A stretch of DNA of 37,325 bases from an uncultured Clostridium sp. (lineage in GTDB: Bacteria; Bacillota; Clostridia; Christensenellales; Borkfalkiaceae): the NCBI GenBank assembly GCA_900555925.1, contig USMU01000009.1, forward strand, positions 1 through 37,325. The letters run 5' to 3'. The notes under the pieces were generated by a model. That model ran no database searches. It was not told where the DNA came from and was given only the letters and a program-made list of their open reading frames with translations. Positions 8,343 through 16,328 of this stretch are shown piece after piece. Made by a program: the position numbers and the translations under genes. Within the stretch, counting starts at the first letter, position 1; each line of letters begins with the position of its first letter.

Positions 8343-9842
8343 TTACGCGGGAACGCTGCCGTTTTCCATGCAGTCTTTAATGGATTGCCTGCTGTCATCA
8401 AACAGATTCCCCACGCTGAAATCCCCGTAATAAAGAGAAATGTTGTCGAGTAAAATTTCGGTGTCCTGATTCGCATTGAACAAACGGGTAATCGAGATTT
8501 TCACGACGGGATTTTTATCGAAGTCCAGAATCCCTTCGTTTCCGTAAGAGGAAGAGAGCGACCAACTCGGCGCCGCATATTGCGAAAAAGGAATTCGCAG
8601 CCAGCCTTTGAAGCCTGCGGGAATACGTACAAACGTCTGGGTATGGTAGGAAAATTCCTCCCCCGTTTGGGTATCATATGCATATACGGTCTTGTATTTC
8701 TGTCCCACGTCGTTGAGATTATACTGTTCCAAAAGCCCCGTTTCGAGATTGTACTGGAACAATTCCAAGGCAAAACTCACCAAATATTCCGCCTTATTCT
8801 CCACATATACGGCAATTCCGTTCGCTCCGCTCCAATCGGTCGCGTCTTTCTGCCCGAAATTGAAATGCACGCCCGCATAGGAATTCCTCCCCGCGTCGAA
8901 ATCCGCAGAATCCAAGTTATAGAAAAGGCCGTTTCCGCGCTCCCCGTTCTCCTTTATCGAATAATCCGAATTCTGACCGGAAAGATAAAACTTTTCATAC
9001 ATTTCCCGTTCCGACCGCTCTTTGCCGACGGCGGAAAATTCTTCCCCGAAATCGAATCCTTCAATCAATTTCATATCCCCGCGCGTTTCACATTCCGAAT
9101 GATAACGGGCGACAAATGCTTCGAATACGGAATAATCCTCCTCCGTCGCCGTACGCAAAACGCCTTCCGGCACTGCCGTTCCCGCCTCGACGGAGATCTC
9201 GTCCGCATTCATGCCGCAAAAGTTCGCCAGCGGTTCATAGTTTCCCGCGGTTCCGTACTCGTCTAACGTCACGCAGTCCGCGCCGAACAGATACAGGCTG
9301 ATTCCGTCTTTCAACCACGTATCGCCCGAAGCAAAATTGCTGTTGACGGAAGCCACCACGGTAACGGAAATTTCGGAAATCGACTCAATCGCCGCGCCGG
9401 CTCCGTTCTGTAATTCTGAAAAGGGCAGCAGAATCTCTCCGTAAAACATATACGGAATTTCCAGTTCCCCCGTTCTGTTCCATTGAAGCCCGGTTTCCGT
9501 CTTTTCCCCCGTTCCGTCCGAAGTCGTATATTCGATTCCCCGAGCGGTACCAAAATTGCTGTTCCAAGTATATTCCGTTCCGCCCGAACAAACGGAAATT
9601 CTGACGGGAAGTGCGTAATTGTAAGTATTTTTCAAAAATACCTTTACGGAAAGAGCATTCCCCTCCACCTGCTTTTCTTCGGGCAGCACATAAGTCAGCC
9701 GTTCGTTTTCCGATAATTTCCCTTCCGTTTCGTAGATCAACGGAAAAGCCTGTTCCGCAGAAGTGCTTCTATCGCCCATCGAAAAGCATACGGCCGTTAC
9801 GGCAAAGGCCGCCAGCATCACGGAAATCAGTTTTGTCTTCAT
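8343..9842 (-). CDS. Secreted beta-sandwich protein of unknown function
   Basis: The 499-residue protein carries a signal peptide (MKTKLISVMLAAFAVTAVCFS, cleavage probably near STSA-EQ). It appears to hold two similar beta-sandwich halves, both ending in phrases typical of carbohydrate-binding modules: ISLYLFGADCVTL near residue 180 and ILLDNISLYYG near residue 470. The central part has aromatic-rich strands (FYLSGQNSDYS, GVHFNFGQKD). There are no catalytic motifs I recognise, and no anchor or lipobox, so it should be released or held by binding. Its start codon overlaps the stop of the nucleoside hydrolase gene (ATGA), so it is firmly part of this operon. Best guess is a glycan-binding accessory protein. 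Confidence 0.6.
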   Translation of the reverse strand: MKTKLISVMLAAFAVTAVCFSMGDRSTSAEQAFPLIYETEGKLSENERLTYVLPEEKQVEGNALSVKVFLKNTYNYALPVRISVCSGGTEYTWNSNFGTARGIEYTTSDGTGEKTETGLQWNRTGELEIPYMFYGEILLPFSELQNGAGAAIESISEISVTVVASVNSNFASGDTWLKDGISLYLFGADCVTLDEYGTAGNYEPLANFCGMNADEISVEAGTAVPEGVLRTATEEDYSVFEAFVARYHSECETRGDMKLIEGFDFGEEFSAVGKERSEREMYEKFYLSGQNSDYSIKENGERGNGLFYNLDSADFDAGRNSYAGVHFNFGQKDATDWSGANGIAVYVENKAEYLVSFALELFQYNLETGLLEQYNLNDVGQKYKTVYAYDTQTGEEFSYHTQTFVRIPAGFKGWLRIPFSQYAAPSWSLSSSYGNEGILDFDKNPVVKISITRLFNANQDTEILLDNISLYYGDFSVGNLFDDSRQSIKDCMENGSVPA

Positions 9843-10810
9843 TCTTTTCCTCCTTCCGGGAATACCGATTGTTCGGTATCCTTAAAATATTTGATATGCG
9901 TCACTTCCCCCGATTTCAAGGTATTTATGAAAAAACGGAGAAATGCCGTTCTGTCCAAGCCCGTCGCGTAAGTAACTTCCGTCGCGGACGGAGAATCCGT
10001 AAATCGCGTGCGGGCCCTTTCGTCCCCTGCGAGCGGAATGTCTATGCGCCGTCTTCCGTAAGTACAGAACTTTTCCGTCGCTTCGGCGATCGTAAGCACA
10101 TCGTGCATCGTCGGCCTGCGCCCGGGATGTGTATCCCTCCATTTTCCGAGCATTCTTCCGAGAATGTCGAATTCCCGTCCCCCTCCCGAAACGACCGCAT
10201 AGACCTCTGATTCTTCCAAATACGTATAGGCGGTCACATCGATTCCGACAAAAGTCATCGGCACGCCCGCCCTCAGTACGAGCGCCGCGGCTTCCGGGTC
10301 GCAACGGATATTCCATTCCGCCTTTTCTCCCGTAAAACTTCCGCCCATGCAGATAATCCGCGAGAGTTTGCGGAAAGAATTCGGATATTTTTCGGCCGTT
10401 TTCGCCAAATTCGTCAAAGGCCCGATAGCCATGAGCGTGACCTCTCCGGGAGCTTTTTCCGCTTGCTCCGCAATGAAATCGACTGCGGAGAGAGAACGTA
10501 CGGGTGCGGAAGCAAATTCGGGGAAATAGTGCGGAATGACGGGACGGCCGTCGGGAAGTCTTTCTTCAAAATCCTCCACCTGAAAAGCGGCCTTGTACGG
10601 ATAATCTTCTCCCGCATATACCTCCGGATCCTCCCCGAGCGCTCCGAGCAGCGCCGAAGCAATTTTTGCGCGCTGCATACTGTTTCTGAACACCGTCGTC
10701 ACGCCGAGAATATCGAATTTCTTCATGCGGACGGCAAGCGCCAAAGCATAAGCGTCGTCGATATCGTCGCCGATATCCGTATCGATGATGATTTTTTCGC
10801 GTTTTTCCAT
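9839..10810 (-). CDS. Inosine-uridine-preferring nucleoside hydrolase family protein
   Basis: The N-terminal IIIDTDIGDDIDDAYAL is the calcium-binding Asp cluster of nucleoside hydrolases (consensus DTDxGxDDxxAL). It is followed by GVTTVF, AIGPLTNLA and MGGS, all family landmarks, and 323 residues is the normal length. These enzymes hydrolyse the N-glycosidic bond of ribonucleosides, or related N-ribosyl compounds, in the cytoplasm. One local oddity is two extra residues inside the Asp cluster (GDDIDDA rather than GxDDA). It sits inside a glycan-type operon just downstream of the solute-binding protein. The imported compound might therefore be an N-glycoside or nucleoside-like sugar rather than a classical polysaccharide. 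That is inference. AGGAG precedes the ATG. Confidence 0.85.
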   Translation of the reverse strand: MEKREKIIIDTDIGDDIDDAYALALAVRMKKFDILGVTTVFRNSMQRAKIASALLGALGEDPEVYAGEDYPYKAAFQVEDFEERLPDGRPVIPHYFPEFASAPVRSLSAVDFIAEQAEKAPGEVTLMAIGPLTNLAKTAEKYPNSFRKLSRIICMGGSFTGEKAEWNIRCDPEAAALVLRAGVPMTFVGIDVTAYTYLEESEVYAVVSGGGREFDILGRMLGKWRDTHPGRRPTMHDVLTIAEATEKFCTYGRRRIDIPLAGDERARTRFTDSPSATEVTYATGLDRTAFLRFFINTLKSGEVTHIKYFKDTEQSVFPEGGKE

Positions 10811-10836
10811 GTTGGCTCCTAATCTTCCCCATTGCT

Positions 10837-12744
10837 TTACTTCATGCTGTCGGGCACAGCCTTATAATAGGAGGTGTCCCCGTACACGGAATTAATCCTC
10901 AGCTCGGCGTAGTCGGAATCGGGAGCATTTGGCGCCCATGCATATTGTATCCCCAAACGTTTTTTATGCGCCTGAAAACAATCGTTATTGAATTCAACAT
11001 ACTCGTTCAAACCTGCCCGCACGCACCACGCCAGCATCGATTCAATTTCCGAAGCGACCTCTTCCGCGGAACCCTGGCCGATAATGTCCGCATATTTTTT
11101 GTACCACTGTGAACGCATATTGCTCTGCGTCGTAAGACTGGACTTATATCGCGAATCCGATGTGTCGAGCATGAACTCGAATCCCCGCTTATCATAAGAA
11201 TAGGGGATGAGCGCAGCGCGGGAATTCCATTTCACGTAATCGCGGTAGTTATTGAACTGACCGCCGGACACGCTGGTAAGATTTACGTACATCGGATTGC
11301 AGAGAAACATGCAGAAATAAATGCCGTAACTTTCCACGTTGGTTTGAAAAGCGGTCTTTACCTCGTCGGTATAGTCCATCTGCCCGTATCGGTAGGTATG
11401 CACCGTACCGTCTTCAAGCGTCTCCGTCTCCCCCGGCTGTTTTACGTAGAAAAACGTTCCGTTTTCCGCATCCTCCGCCCTGTCGATCCCGTAATAGACG
11501 AGCCTTTGTCCCTCTTCGGAATACAAAAAATCCAGCAATTTGATTACACGGTCGGGCCTCTCGCAATTTGCGGAAACCATCGTGAACAATTCCCCCGACG
11601 TCCGATAAGAAAGTTGCGGCACCTGTCCGCTCCCGTTCGTAAAGATAATCGGTACGTAAGCGGCATCCTCACCTTTCGGATTATTGCCGTTGATATTCAT
11701 TTCCCAGTTTCTGAAATAGCTCGACGGAGTAATCATTTTTCCGATATACATGATCGGTTCACCCGTCTGAATATATTGATTGATTTGCGTCTGCGTGGCG
11801 CCGAGACAGCCTTCCGTAAGCAGGTTCGCACGGTAAAGTTCGTTCAGCCATTGCATCATTTCCACGAAATTTTCGCTCGACTGAGGATATACATAGTTTC
11901 CTTCCGAATCTTCTTCCGGACAGGAGAAATATTCCATCAGTACCTGAATCCCTCGGCTTCCATACTCTTCGCTGGAATCAAACGCGGAAATCAGTACGGA
12001 ATGGTTTGCGTTGGATAACGAATACTCGTTTTTCGTCCATGTAAGAAACTCGAATATCCCCTCTGGATTTGCCATCTGCGCGTCCGTCCAATCGGGATTC
12101 TGAGATTTTTTGTACGTACAGAAAGCGTCGAGATAATCCTTTCTTACGACAATTCCGTCGTTGGGAAGAATATCCCCGCCCAGTTCGCGGTAGTCTTCCA
12201 TTTCCTCCGAATTGTAAAAATTATTGACTATGTAGAAAAGCTCGTCGTCGGCGTCTTTATATGTGTTATACATCTCCCCTTCTTCCGTGATTCTCCGCCA
12301 CAGCGAAGGAGCCCAGCGTTCGGCAAGTCCGTTGATCGGAAATACCTTGGCTCCGTTGACCAAATTGTCCATGCCCGCCGTGACGGAAACCAGATCTGGC
12401 AGATCGTTTCCCGCGATCATCGTCGTAAGCTCCGAACCGTCTCCCGTGGTCGCCTTTCTGAAATTGATTTTCACGCCCGTTTTACGGAGAATCTCGTCCA
12501 TAACCTGAGATCCCTCCCGCGGCAGGGAATACGATGTACTGTCGATAAACCAGTCGATGTTTATGATTTCGTCCTCTTCCCACTGCGTCCAGCTGTCGAT
12601 CGTATCGTCGTGATCCGCCAAAGGGAAATCCGGATATTCATAGCCGCCGAAATCGAACATAGGATTGTTGCAGCCGCCCAAAAGAAGGCTTCCCAACAAT
12701 AACGCACCGACTGCGCAACTGAGCACTTTTTTACCCGTCTTCAT
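10837..12744 (-). CDS. LplA-like ABC-transporter solute-binding lipoprotein
   Basis: This 635-residue lipoprotein has a lipobox (LGGC at about residue 25). The layout is that of the large family-1 carbohydrate-binding proteins of Bacillota (LplA/YtcQ-like): an early IDWFIDST strand, EILRKTGVKINF, then MIAGNDLPDLVSV, the common site facing the ligand cleft, and a Trp/Tyr-rich C-terminal lobe. AAGGAGG precedes the start. It should deliver an oligosaccharide or glycoside to a two-permease importer. Unusually, no permease gene is present; directly upstream is only a short out-of-frame gene remnant and then mobile-element DNA. The operon therefore appears to have lost its upstream half. Confidence 0.83.
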   Translation of the reverse strand: MKTGKKVLSCAVGALLLGSLLLGGCNNPMFDFGGYEYPDFPLADHDDTIDSWTQWEEDEIINIDWFIDSTSYSLPREGSQVMDEILRKTGVKINFRKATTGDGSELTTMIAGNDLPDLVSVTAGMDNLVNGAKVFPINGLAERWAPSLWRRITEEGEMYNTYKDADDELFYIVNNFYNSEEMEDYRELGGDILPNDGIVVRKDYLDAFCTYKKSQNPDWTDAQMANPEGIFEFLTWTKNEYSLSNANHSVLISAFDSSEEYGSRGIQVLMEYFSCPEEDSEGNYVYPQSSENFVEMMQWLNELYRANLLTEGCLGATQTQINQYIQTGEPIMYIGKMITPSSYFRNWEMNINGNNPKGEDAAYVPIIFTNGSGQVPQLSYRTSGELFTMVSANCERPDRVIKLLDFLYSEEGQRLVYYGIDRAEDAENGTFFYVKQPGETETLEDGTVHTYRYGQMDYTDEVKTAFQTNVESYGIYFCMFLCNPMYVNLTSVSGGQFNNYRDYVKWNSRAALIPYSYDKRGFEFMLDTSDSRYKSSLTTQSNMRSQWYKKYADIIGQGSAEEVASEIESMLAWCVRAGLNEYVEFNNDCFQAHKKRLGIQYAWAPNAPDSDYAELRINSVYGDTSYYKAVPDSMK

Positions 12745-12844
12745 TAATTATCCTCCTTTTCAGCCCTTCAAAGAGCCTATGTAAGCGACTTCCGAACAGA
12801 TAATTGTCCGTATCCCGCGCAAGCCGCTCGCAAATTTTCAGCAT
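12731..12844 (-). pseudogene. C-terminal remnant of an unidentified gene upstream of the solute-binding protein
   Basis: An open frame continues upstream of the ATG at 12844 for a few codons (GISYEEI) and ends inside the first codons of the solute-binding protein gene. It reads as a plausible helical C-terminus (MLKICERLARDTDNYLFGSR and onward, ending NEDG). It overlaps the downstream start by 14 bases, as expected for a coupled upstream gene. Further upstream, the other frame belongs to a small element protein, so the join near 12,845-12,890 is probably a recombination breakpoint. I do not recognise the family; it does not resemble an ABC permease C-terminus. Confidence 0.35.
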
Positions 12845-13029
12845 GATTTCTTCGTATGAGATTCCCGCGTATAAAGAGTAGCACCATCAATGCGCATTCC
12901 CCTTATAGTCATAATCTTCCCGCTCCATTTATCCATGCTTGGAACTCCCGCATGTGTCTCCGATACAGGCGTGCTGATTATCCTTACTTTGTCTCCTACC
13001 TTCAATTCCTTAAATTCTTTCTCTGTCAT
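12838..13029 (-). CDS. Small element protein, probably truncated
   Basis: The 63-residue product begins with a motif common in small phage/plasmid proteins (EFKELKVGDKVRI, then a short barrel strand KIMTIRGM). This resembles a compact SH3-like barrel. The last ten or so residues (RESHTKKSC) do not continue the pattern, and the frame runs into the remnant described for 12731-12844. The C-terminus is therefore probably foreign, acquired at the element/operon junction. A GAAGGAG site precedes the ATG. Function unknown. Confidence 0.45.
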   Translation of the reverse strand: MTEKEFKELKVGDKVRIISTPVSETHAGVPSMDKWSGKIMTIRGMRIDGATLYTRESHTKKSC

Positions 13030-13126
13030 TCTCTTTCTCCTTCCTTCATGGATTATTTTTTTCAGATTTTAACTTTCGTTCGCGGATAATTTCTTTTTGA
13101 AAGTCGTCAAGACATGAATAAAATAA

Positions 13127-13330
13127 GTGGTATATTTTTTCGAGAAGTTTTTTCCCTTTATTGCACGAATAGCACAAGGTAAATCAATCGTTCACTTGCA
13201 AGCAGATGAATTGAAAAAGATTTCTATTGCATACCCAACCATTGATGAACAACAAAAAATATCAGGGTTCATTGATAAAATTGACGAACGCATAGAAGTC
13301 CAAAACAAAATCATAAAACATAGAAAATCA
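13127..13330 (+). pseudogene. hsdS: HsdS (type I restriction specificity subunit) C-terminal fragment
   Basis: On the plus strand the segment RIAQGKSIVHLQADELKKI, then PTIDEQQKISGFIDKIDERI, then EVQNKIIKHRKSL is the end of the second target-recognition domain plus the conserved long helix of HsdS. EQQKI and the Asp-Glu-Arg-Ile-Glu spacing are diagnostic. No upstream HsdS sequence and no hsdM or hsdR are present, so only about 70 codons survive. The frame continues to 13495, but those residues are low-complexity read-through into antisense of the PcfJ gene. It faces the opposite way to all neighbours, which suggests capture during a rearrangement. Confidence 0.7.
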
Positions 13331-14313
13331 CTAATATTTTCATTAGTTATCGAAATTTTGCTATCGTTTTTATCGCTAATTGAGAGTGCGCTGTCCTTAA
13401 ACGTATTTTCTTTCTTCAATAATTTACTAAAATTTATGTGGACTATTTTCAAGGAGGTAAAACGATTATCTTCGGTCATATTCAAGCCGAGATAATTGCA
13501 CGCTCTGAAATAATCGTTGTAGGAATAAACGCTTGTTTTTTGTGTTGCGAGATATGTAACGAATTTTTCAAGGTCGTTTTTGAAGAACGTTCGCAGTTCG
13601 GATATGCCTACGGCTTTTTTCAATGCCTGCTGATTTTTTCGTATATTCTGCAATTCCGCAAGCGGTCTGCCGGTTCTGAACGAAGCCTTAATAACGTCAA
13701 CGTTATAATCGTTTCGGCTTAACTCTGCGCGATTTTTCATAAGCCATTTTGCAAAGCGTTTGTTTTTGCCGATTTCTTGCAAAATTTGCTTGGAGAAGGC
13801 GTAGCCGTCAAGTCCCGCTTTCATAAGATATTCGATTTGTGGATATTTCTCGTAAAAGCGTAGATATTTCAGAACGTCAACGCCCTTGTAAAGGTTTACG
13901 GCGGAATACTTATATTTAGGAAATTTGTCTAAATACTCACGGTTGACGACCGGGGCGAATGGGTCGAAATATTTATCTTCGGAATAATCCCATTCGGTGC
14001 TTTCATACCAACGCGGAGCGGTTTGCGCCCCTTGTTCAAACCAACCGACGGAATAGCCTGCGATATAGTGGAAAACCATATCTTTGACGTAGCAAATATC
14101 CGAGTTCAGACCGTGAACGGCAACCTGTTTATACAGCCACTGTTTATATTTCGTTCTTACGGCTACGGTTACTTTGACGAGTTCGCCGTCATTTTTCGTA
14201 AGATATGAGTAAAAACGAGTTCTGCCGGGAAGGCATACGTTATTTTGCGCGTCGGCTTTTTTGATACGAGCGACTATGTATTTCGGAATGGGTTTTGTTT
14301 TCTCTTTTTTCAT
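13192..14313 (-). pseudogene. pcfJ: PcfJ-like element protein, 3' end replaced
   Basis: From the ATG at 14313 (GGAGGTG nine bases ahead) about 290 residues match the PcfJ-like family found in conjugative and integrative elements. Features are an N-terminal basic segment, WYESTEWDYSEDKYFDPF, LKYLRFYEKYPQIEYLMKAG in the middle, and YSYNDYFRACNYLGLNMTED, the usual run-up to the family C-terminus. Soon after this (around 13,450) the frame enters antisense of an HsdS fragment and ends as nonsense-like residues. The native C-terminal domain is thus lost. It follows the PcfK-MutS gene by two bases, the classic pcfK-pcfJ order. PcfJ's biochemical role is unknown. Confidence 0.7.
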
Positions 14314-14315
14314 AG

Positions 14316-15353
14316 TTACACCTCCACGATAAAGACGTCGCCGAGTATCTCTTCGAGTTTGCACACGGCGGAAGGTTCAAAGCCTTTGGCAAGTTCTTTT
14401 TCTTCTGCGAGAACGTCGTCGGGTTCTTCGATATCTCCGTCGAACTCCCGCATTTCTTCTTCTGTAAGAATTTCGCCCGTATCTAAGTCTATATGTCGAT
14501 TAACGGCTGTTTCGACGCGTTCAATGAATTGTTTTTCGTTGTCGTTTTCGATGATATACAAGTCGTGATATTTTACGATTTTCGCAAAGTAATTTTCAGC
14601 AGCGTGATAAGGAAAACCGACCATCGGAATACGCTCTTTTAAGCCCACGTCGCGGCTTGTAATGGTAAGGTCGAGTTCGTTACCGAGAAGCACGGCTTTA
14701 TCGCCTAAAACTTCGTAGAAATCGCCTAAACGATATGCCACGATTGCCGTCGGGTGTTCTGCCTGATACGCCGTATATTTTTGATACGTAGGATTGCCTT
14801 TTTTGCGTTGTTCTTCTTCGTGAACTTGGGCGAAAATTTCCTGCATTTCTTCTTCCGACGGCATATCCGTTTCATCGTCGTTTGTATCGGTTTTAGTAGT
14901 TAAAGTATCCGTTTTGGTGTCTTTAACGTCGGTATCGTCGATTTTATCGAAAATAGAAAACTGTAAATTCTGCGGTTTCGTTGGTTGCGGTTTTACCGTT
15001 ACAGGCTTTGTTGTAGCAACCTTTTTCGGCGCGGGTTTGTATTCTTCGCCGTCTATGGTATAAAGCGTGCCTTCGATTGAATCTTCTTCAAAAAAGTGGA
15101 TAGCCCAACCGTACACGGTAACGTCGTCAATACAAGCGGAATTAGCACCTTTTTCGGCAAGTTTTCTCGCTTCGTCGCAAGCATATTTCATAAAACCGGA
15201 AAGCGTTTTCTTGTTCAACAAAGGGTGTCCGTCTTTCTCAAACGGAGTGCCGTTATTTATCTTGTCGGCAAGGGTTTCGCTCGCATTGTTTTGTAAATAA
15301 GTAAGGATAAGTTCTTCCTGCTTATTTTGCGGTGTAAGATTTAACTTAATCAT
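14316..15353 (-). CDS. PcfK-like protein fused to a MutS mismatch-recognition domain
   Basis: The 345-residue protein has three parts. Residues 1-105 are a PcfK-like domain (LTPQNKQEELILTYLQNNAS; KTLSGFMKYACDEARKLAEK; VYGWAIHFFEEDSIEG). Residues 106-185 are a Thr/Asp/Lys-rich linker. Residues about 188-270 are a MutS domain I: YQKYTAYQAEHPTAIVAYRL, then GDFYEVLGDKAVLLGNELDL, then TITSRDVG, RIPMVGFPYHAAENY and AKIV. The mismatch-wedging Phe-x-Glu motif is intact as F212-Y-E214. An acidic tail follows. None of the MutS connector, lever, clamp or ATPase domains is present. It overlaps the upstream 70-residue gene by eight bases and sits two bases before the pcfJ-like gene. Inference: the element may use the wedge domain to bind mismatched or bent DNA, perhaps to compete with host MutS during transfer or to aid recombination. 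Confidence 0.78.
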   Translation of the reverse strand: MIKLNLTPQNKQEELILTYLQNNASETLADKINNGTPFEKDGHPLLNKKTLSGFMKYACDEARKLAEKGANSACIDDVTVYGWAIHFFEEDSIEGTLYTIDGEEYKPAPKKVATTKPVTVKPQPTKPQNLQFSIFDKIDDTDVKDTKTDTLTTKTDTNDDETDMPSEEEMQEIFAQVHEEEQRKKGNPTYQKYTAYQAEHPTAIVAYRLGDFYEVLGDKAVLLGNELDLTITSRDVGLKERIPMVGFPYHAAENYFAKIVKYHDLYIIENDNEKQFIERVETAVNRHIDLDTGEILTEEEMREFDGDIEEPDDVLAEEKELAKGFEPSAVCKLEEILGDVFIVEV

Positions 15354-15558
15354 CGTTTTTACACTCCTTTTCGAGTATTTCTAATATTTGTTTTTCTTCG
15401 TATCCGACCGAGCAAAGCCAAATAATCGTTGCAAGCGTTTCAAGGCTCGCTCCTTGTTTGTTTCGCTCAAACATTTTTTCATATTGCGTGCAATCGCCGC
15501 TTGTAAACCATTGATATTTGTTGCAAAGGCGATATAGGGTTTCTGTCGATAATTTCAT
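15346..15558 (-). CDS. Small helical protein upstream of pcfK
   Basis: The 70-residue predicted protein is mostly helical (LSTETLYRLCNKYQWF; LETLATIIWLCS; EEKQILEILEKEC). It begins behind AAGGAG and overlaps the PcfK-MutS start by eight bases, so the two are probably translationally coupled. I do not recognise a named family. The Cys and Trp placement does not suggest a zinc site. It is likely an accessory protein of the element. Confidence 0.6.
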   Translation of the reverse strand: MKLSTETLYRLCNKYQWFTSGDCTQYEKMFERNKQGASLETLATIIWLCSVGYEEKQILEILEKECKNDD

Positions 15559-15570
15559 TTTCGTATCTCC

Positions 15571-15945
15571 TTAAAACGGTAAGTCGTCAAGCAATTCGCA
15601 AGCCTTACCTTCCAAACCGTCGAGCGTCGTATAGTTGTTGAACCCACCGCGGTAGTCCGTTTCGTTTTTCGCCGTGCGGATAAGTATGTGGTTATACCAC
15701 TCGTCGGAAAAGTAGCGAACGTCGGATATAGATACGTAAACGCATTTGTTTTCCGCGCTCTTTATAAACGCCGAAAAGCAGTAATGATTTCTACCGACGT
15801 TTACAAGTTGCCAGTGGTTATTTCTACACATTGTTTTTAAGAAATTTATGTATTTGGTCTGAAACGATTTGTAGTCGTCGCCTGTATAACAGCCGGACGA
15901 AAACTCGTAACCCACGTATTTTTTCAAGTCTTTGATATTAGCCAT
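15571..15945 (-). CDS. Element protein of unknown function, 124 residues
   Basis: The protein has an alpha/beta look: an N-terminal Gly/Tyr-rich loop (YVGYEFSSGCYTG), a helix carrying KYINFLKTMC, then strands (WQLVNVGRNHYCFSAFIK; KCVYVSISDVRYF; HILIRTAKNETDY) and a short helix ending LLDDLPF. This mixture is seen in small proteins of integrative elements near pcfJ/pcfK, but I cannot assign a function. A GGAGAT site lies seven bases before the ATG. The gene is in the same tightly packed minus-strand run as the antirestriction gene. Confidence 0.62.
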   Translation of the reverse strand: MANIKDLKKYVGYEFSSGCYTGDDYKSFQTKYINFLKTMCRNNHWQLVNVGRNHYCFSAFIKSAENKCVYVSISDVRYFSDEWYNHILIRTAKNETDYRGGFNNYTTLDGLEGKACELLDDLPF

Positions 15946-15958
15946 AGTGATTATCTCC

Positions 15959-16135
15959 TTAGAATAATTTTGAAATTTTGATACGTTTATACTGCAAACC
16001 GTTGTCGTGCCTGAATTTGCTTACAGCCTGTTTAAGCGAATAGAACACATACGATTGCGTAACGTGCGTTTCGTCATCGTAATAGTCGAAAACGAGCGTG
16101 CCGTATTGATTGTAGTGATAGAAAATGTATCTCAT
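15959..16135 (-). CDS. Small basic/aromatic element protein, 58 residues
   Basis: A 58-residue frame starts at ATG 16135 and ends TAA at 15959. The ATG overlaps the stop of the upstream gene (ATGA), so translation is coupled. The product has a beta-hairpin-like start (MRYIFYHYNQYGTLVFDYYD), a helix (SIKQAVSKFRHD) and a basic C-terminus (YKRIKISKLF). That composition suits a small nucleic-acid-binding or partner protein. No family is recognised. Confidence 0.55.
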   Translation of the reverse strand: MRYIFYHYNQYGTLVFDYYDDETHVTQSYVFYSLKQAVSKFRHDNGLQYKRIKISKLF

Positions 16136-16320
16136 TGTTTAACTCTCCCGTAAACGTCGTCGGCGTAAAATTGACAAACAAACCAATTAAAAAGAGCGTG
16201 ACATTTCACGCCCTTGTAGTCCACTATGTAATCATTATCGCCGACTTTTTCGAGTACCGTTATTTCGGCAAGTTCGCCGTTCAGCGAGTTTATATGTGCC
16301 ATTGCTTTATACTCTTTCAT
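16132..16320 (-). CDS. Small element protein, 62 residues
   Basis: A compact beta-rich protein: AEITVLEKVGDNDYIVDYKG resembles a small barrel, followed by CHALFNWFVCQFYADDVYG. Two starts are possible, at 16320 or at the in-frame Met seven codons in; GAGGTG ahead of 16320 favours the longer form. Coupled by ATGA to the next gene. Function unknown. Confidence 0.55.
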   Translation of the reverse strand: MKEYKAMAHINSLNGELAEITVLEKVGDNDYIVDYKGVKCHALFNWFVCQFYADDVYGRVKQ

Positions 16321-16328
16321 ATTTCACC

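Noticed and set aside
7132..8430. Plus-strand frame of 432 codons opposite the propeller lipoprotein
   Set aside because: Antisense shadow; Arg/Phe/Val-rich residues and no start signal, whereas the opposite strand encodes a lipoprotein.
13331..13495. Further HsdS coding sequence after the conserved helix
   Set aside because: Residues become Leu/Phe/Ser-rich without family motifs and lie antisense to pcfJ near 13,450 onward; not supported.
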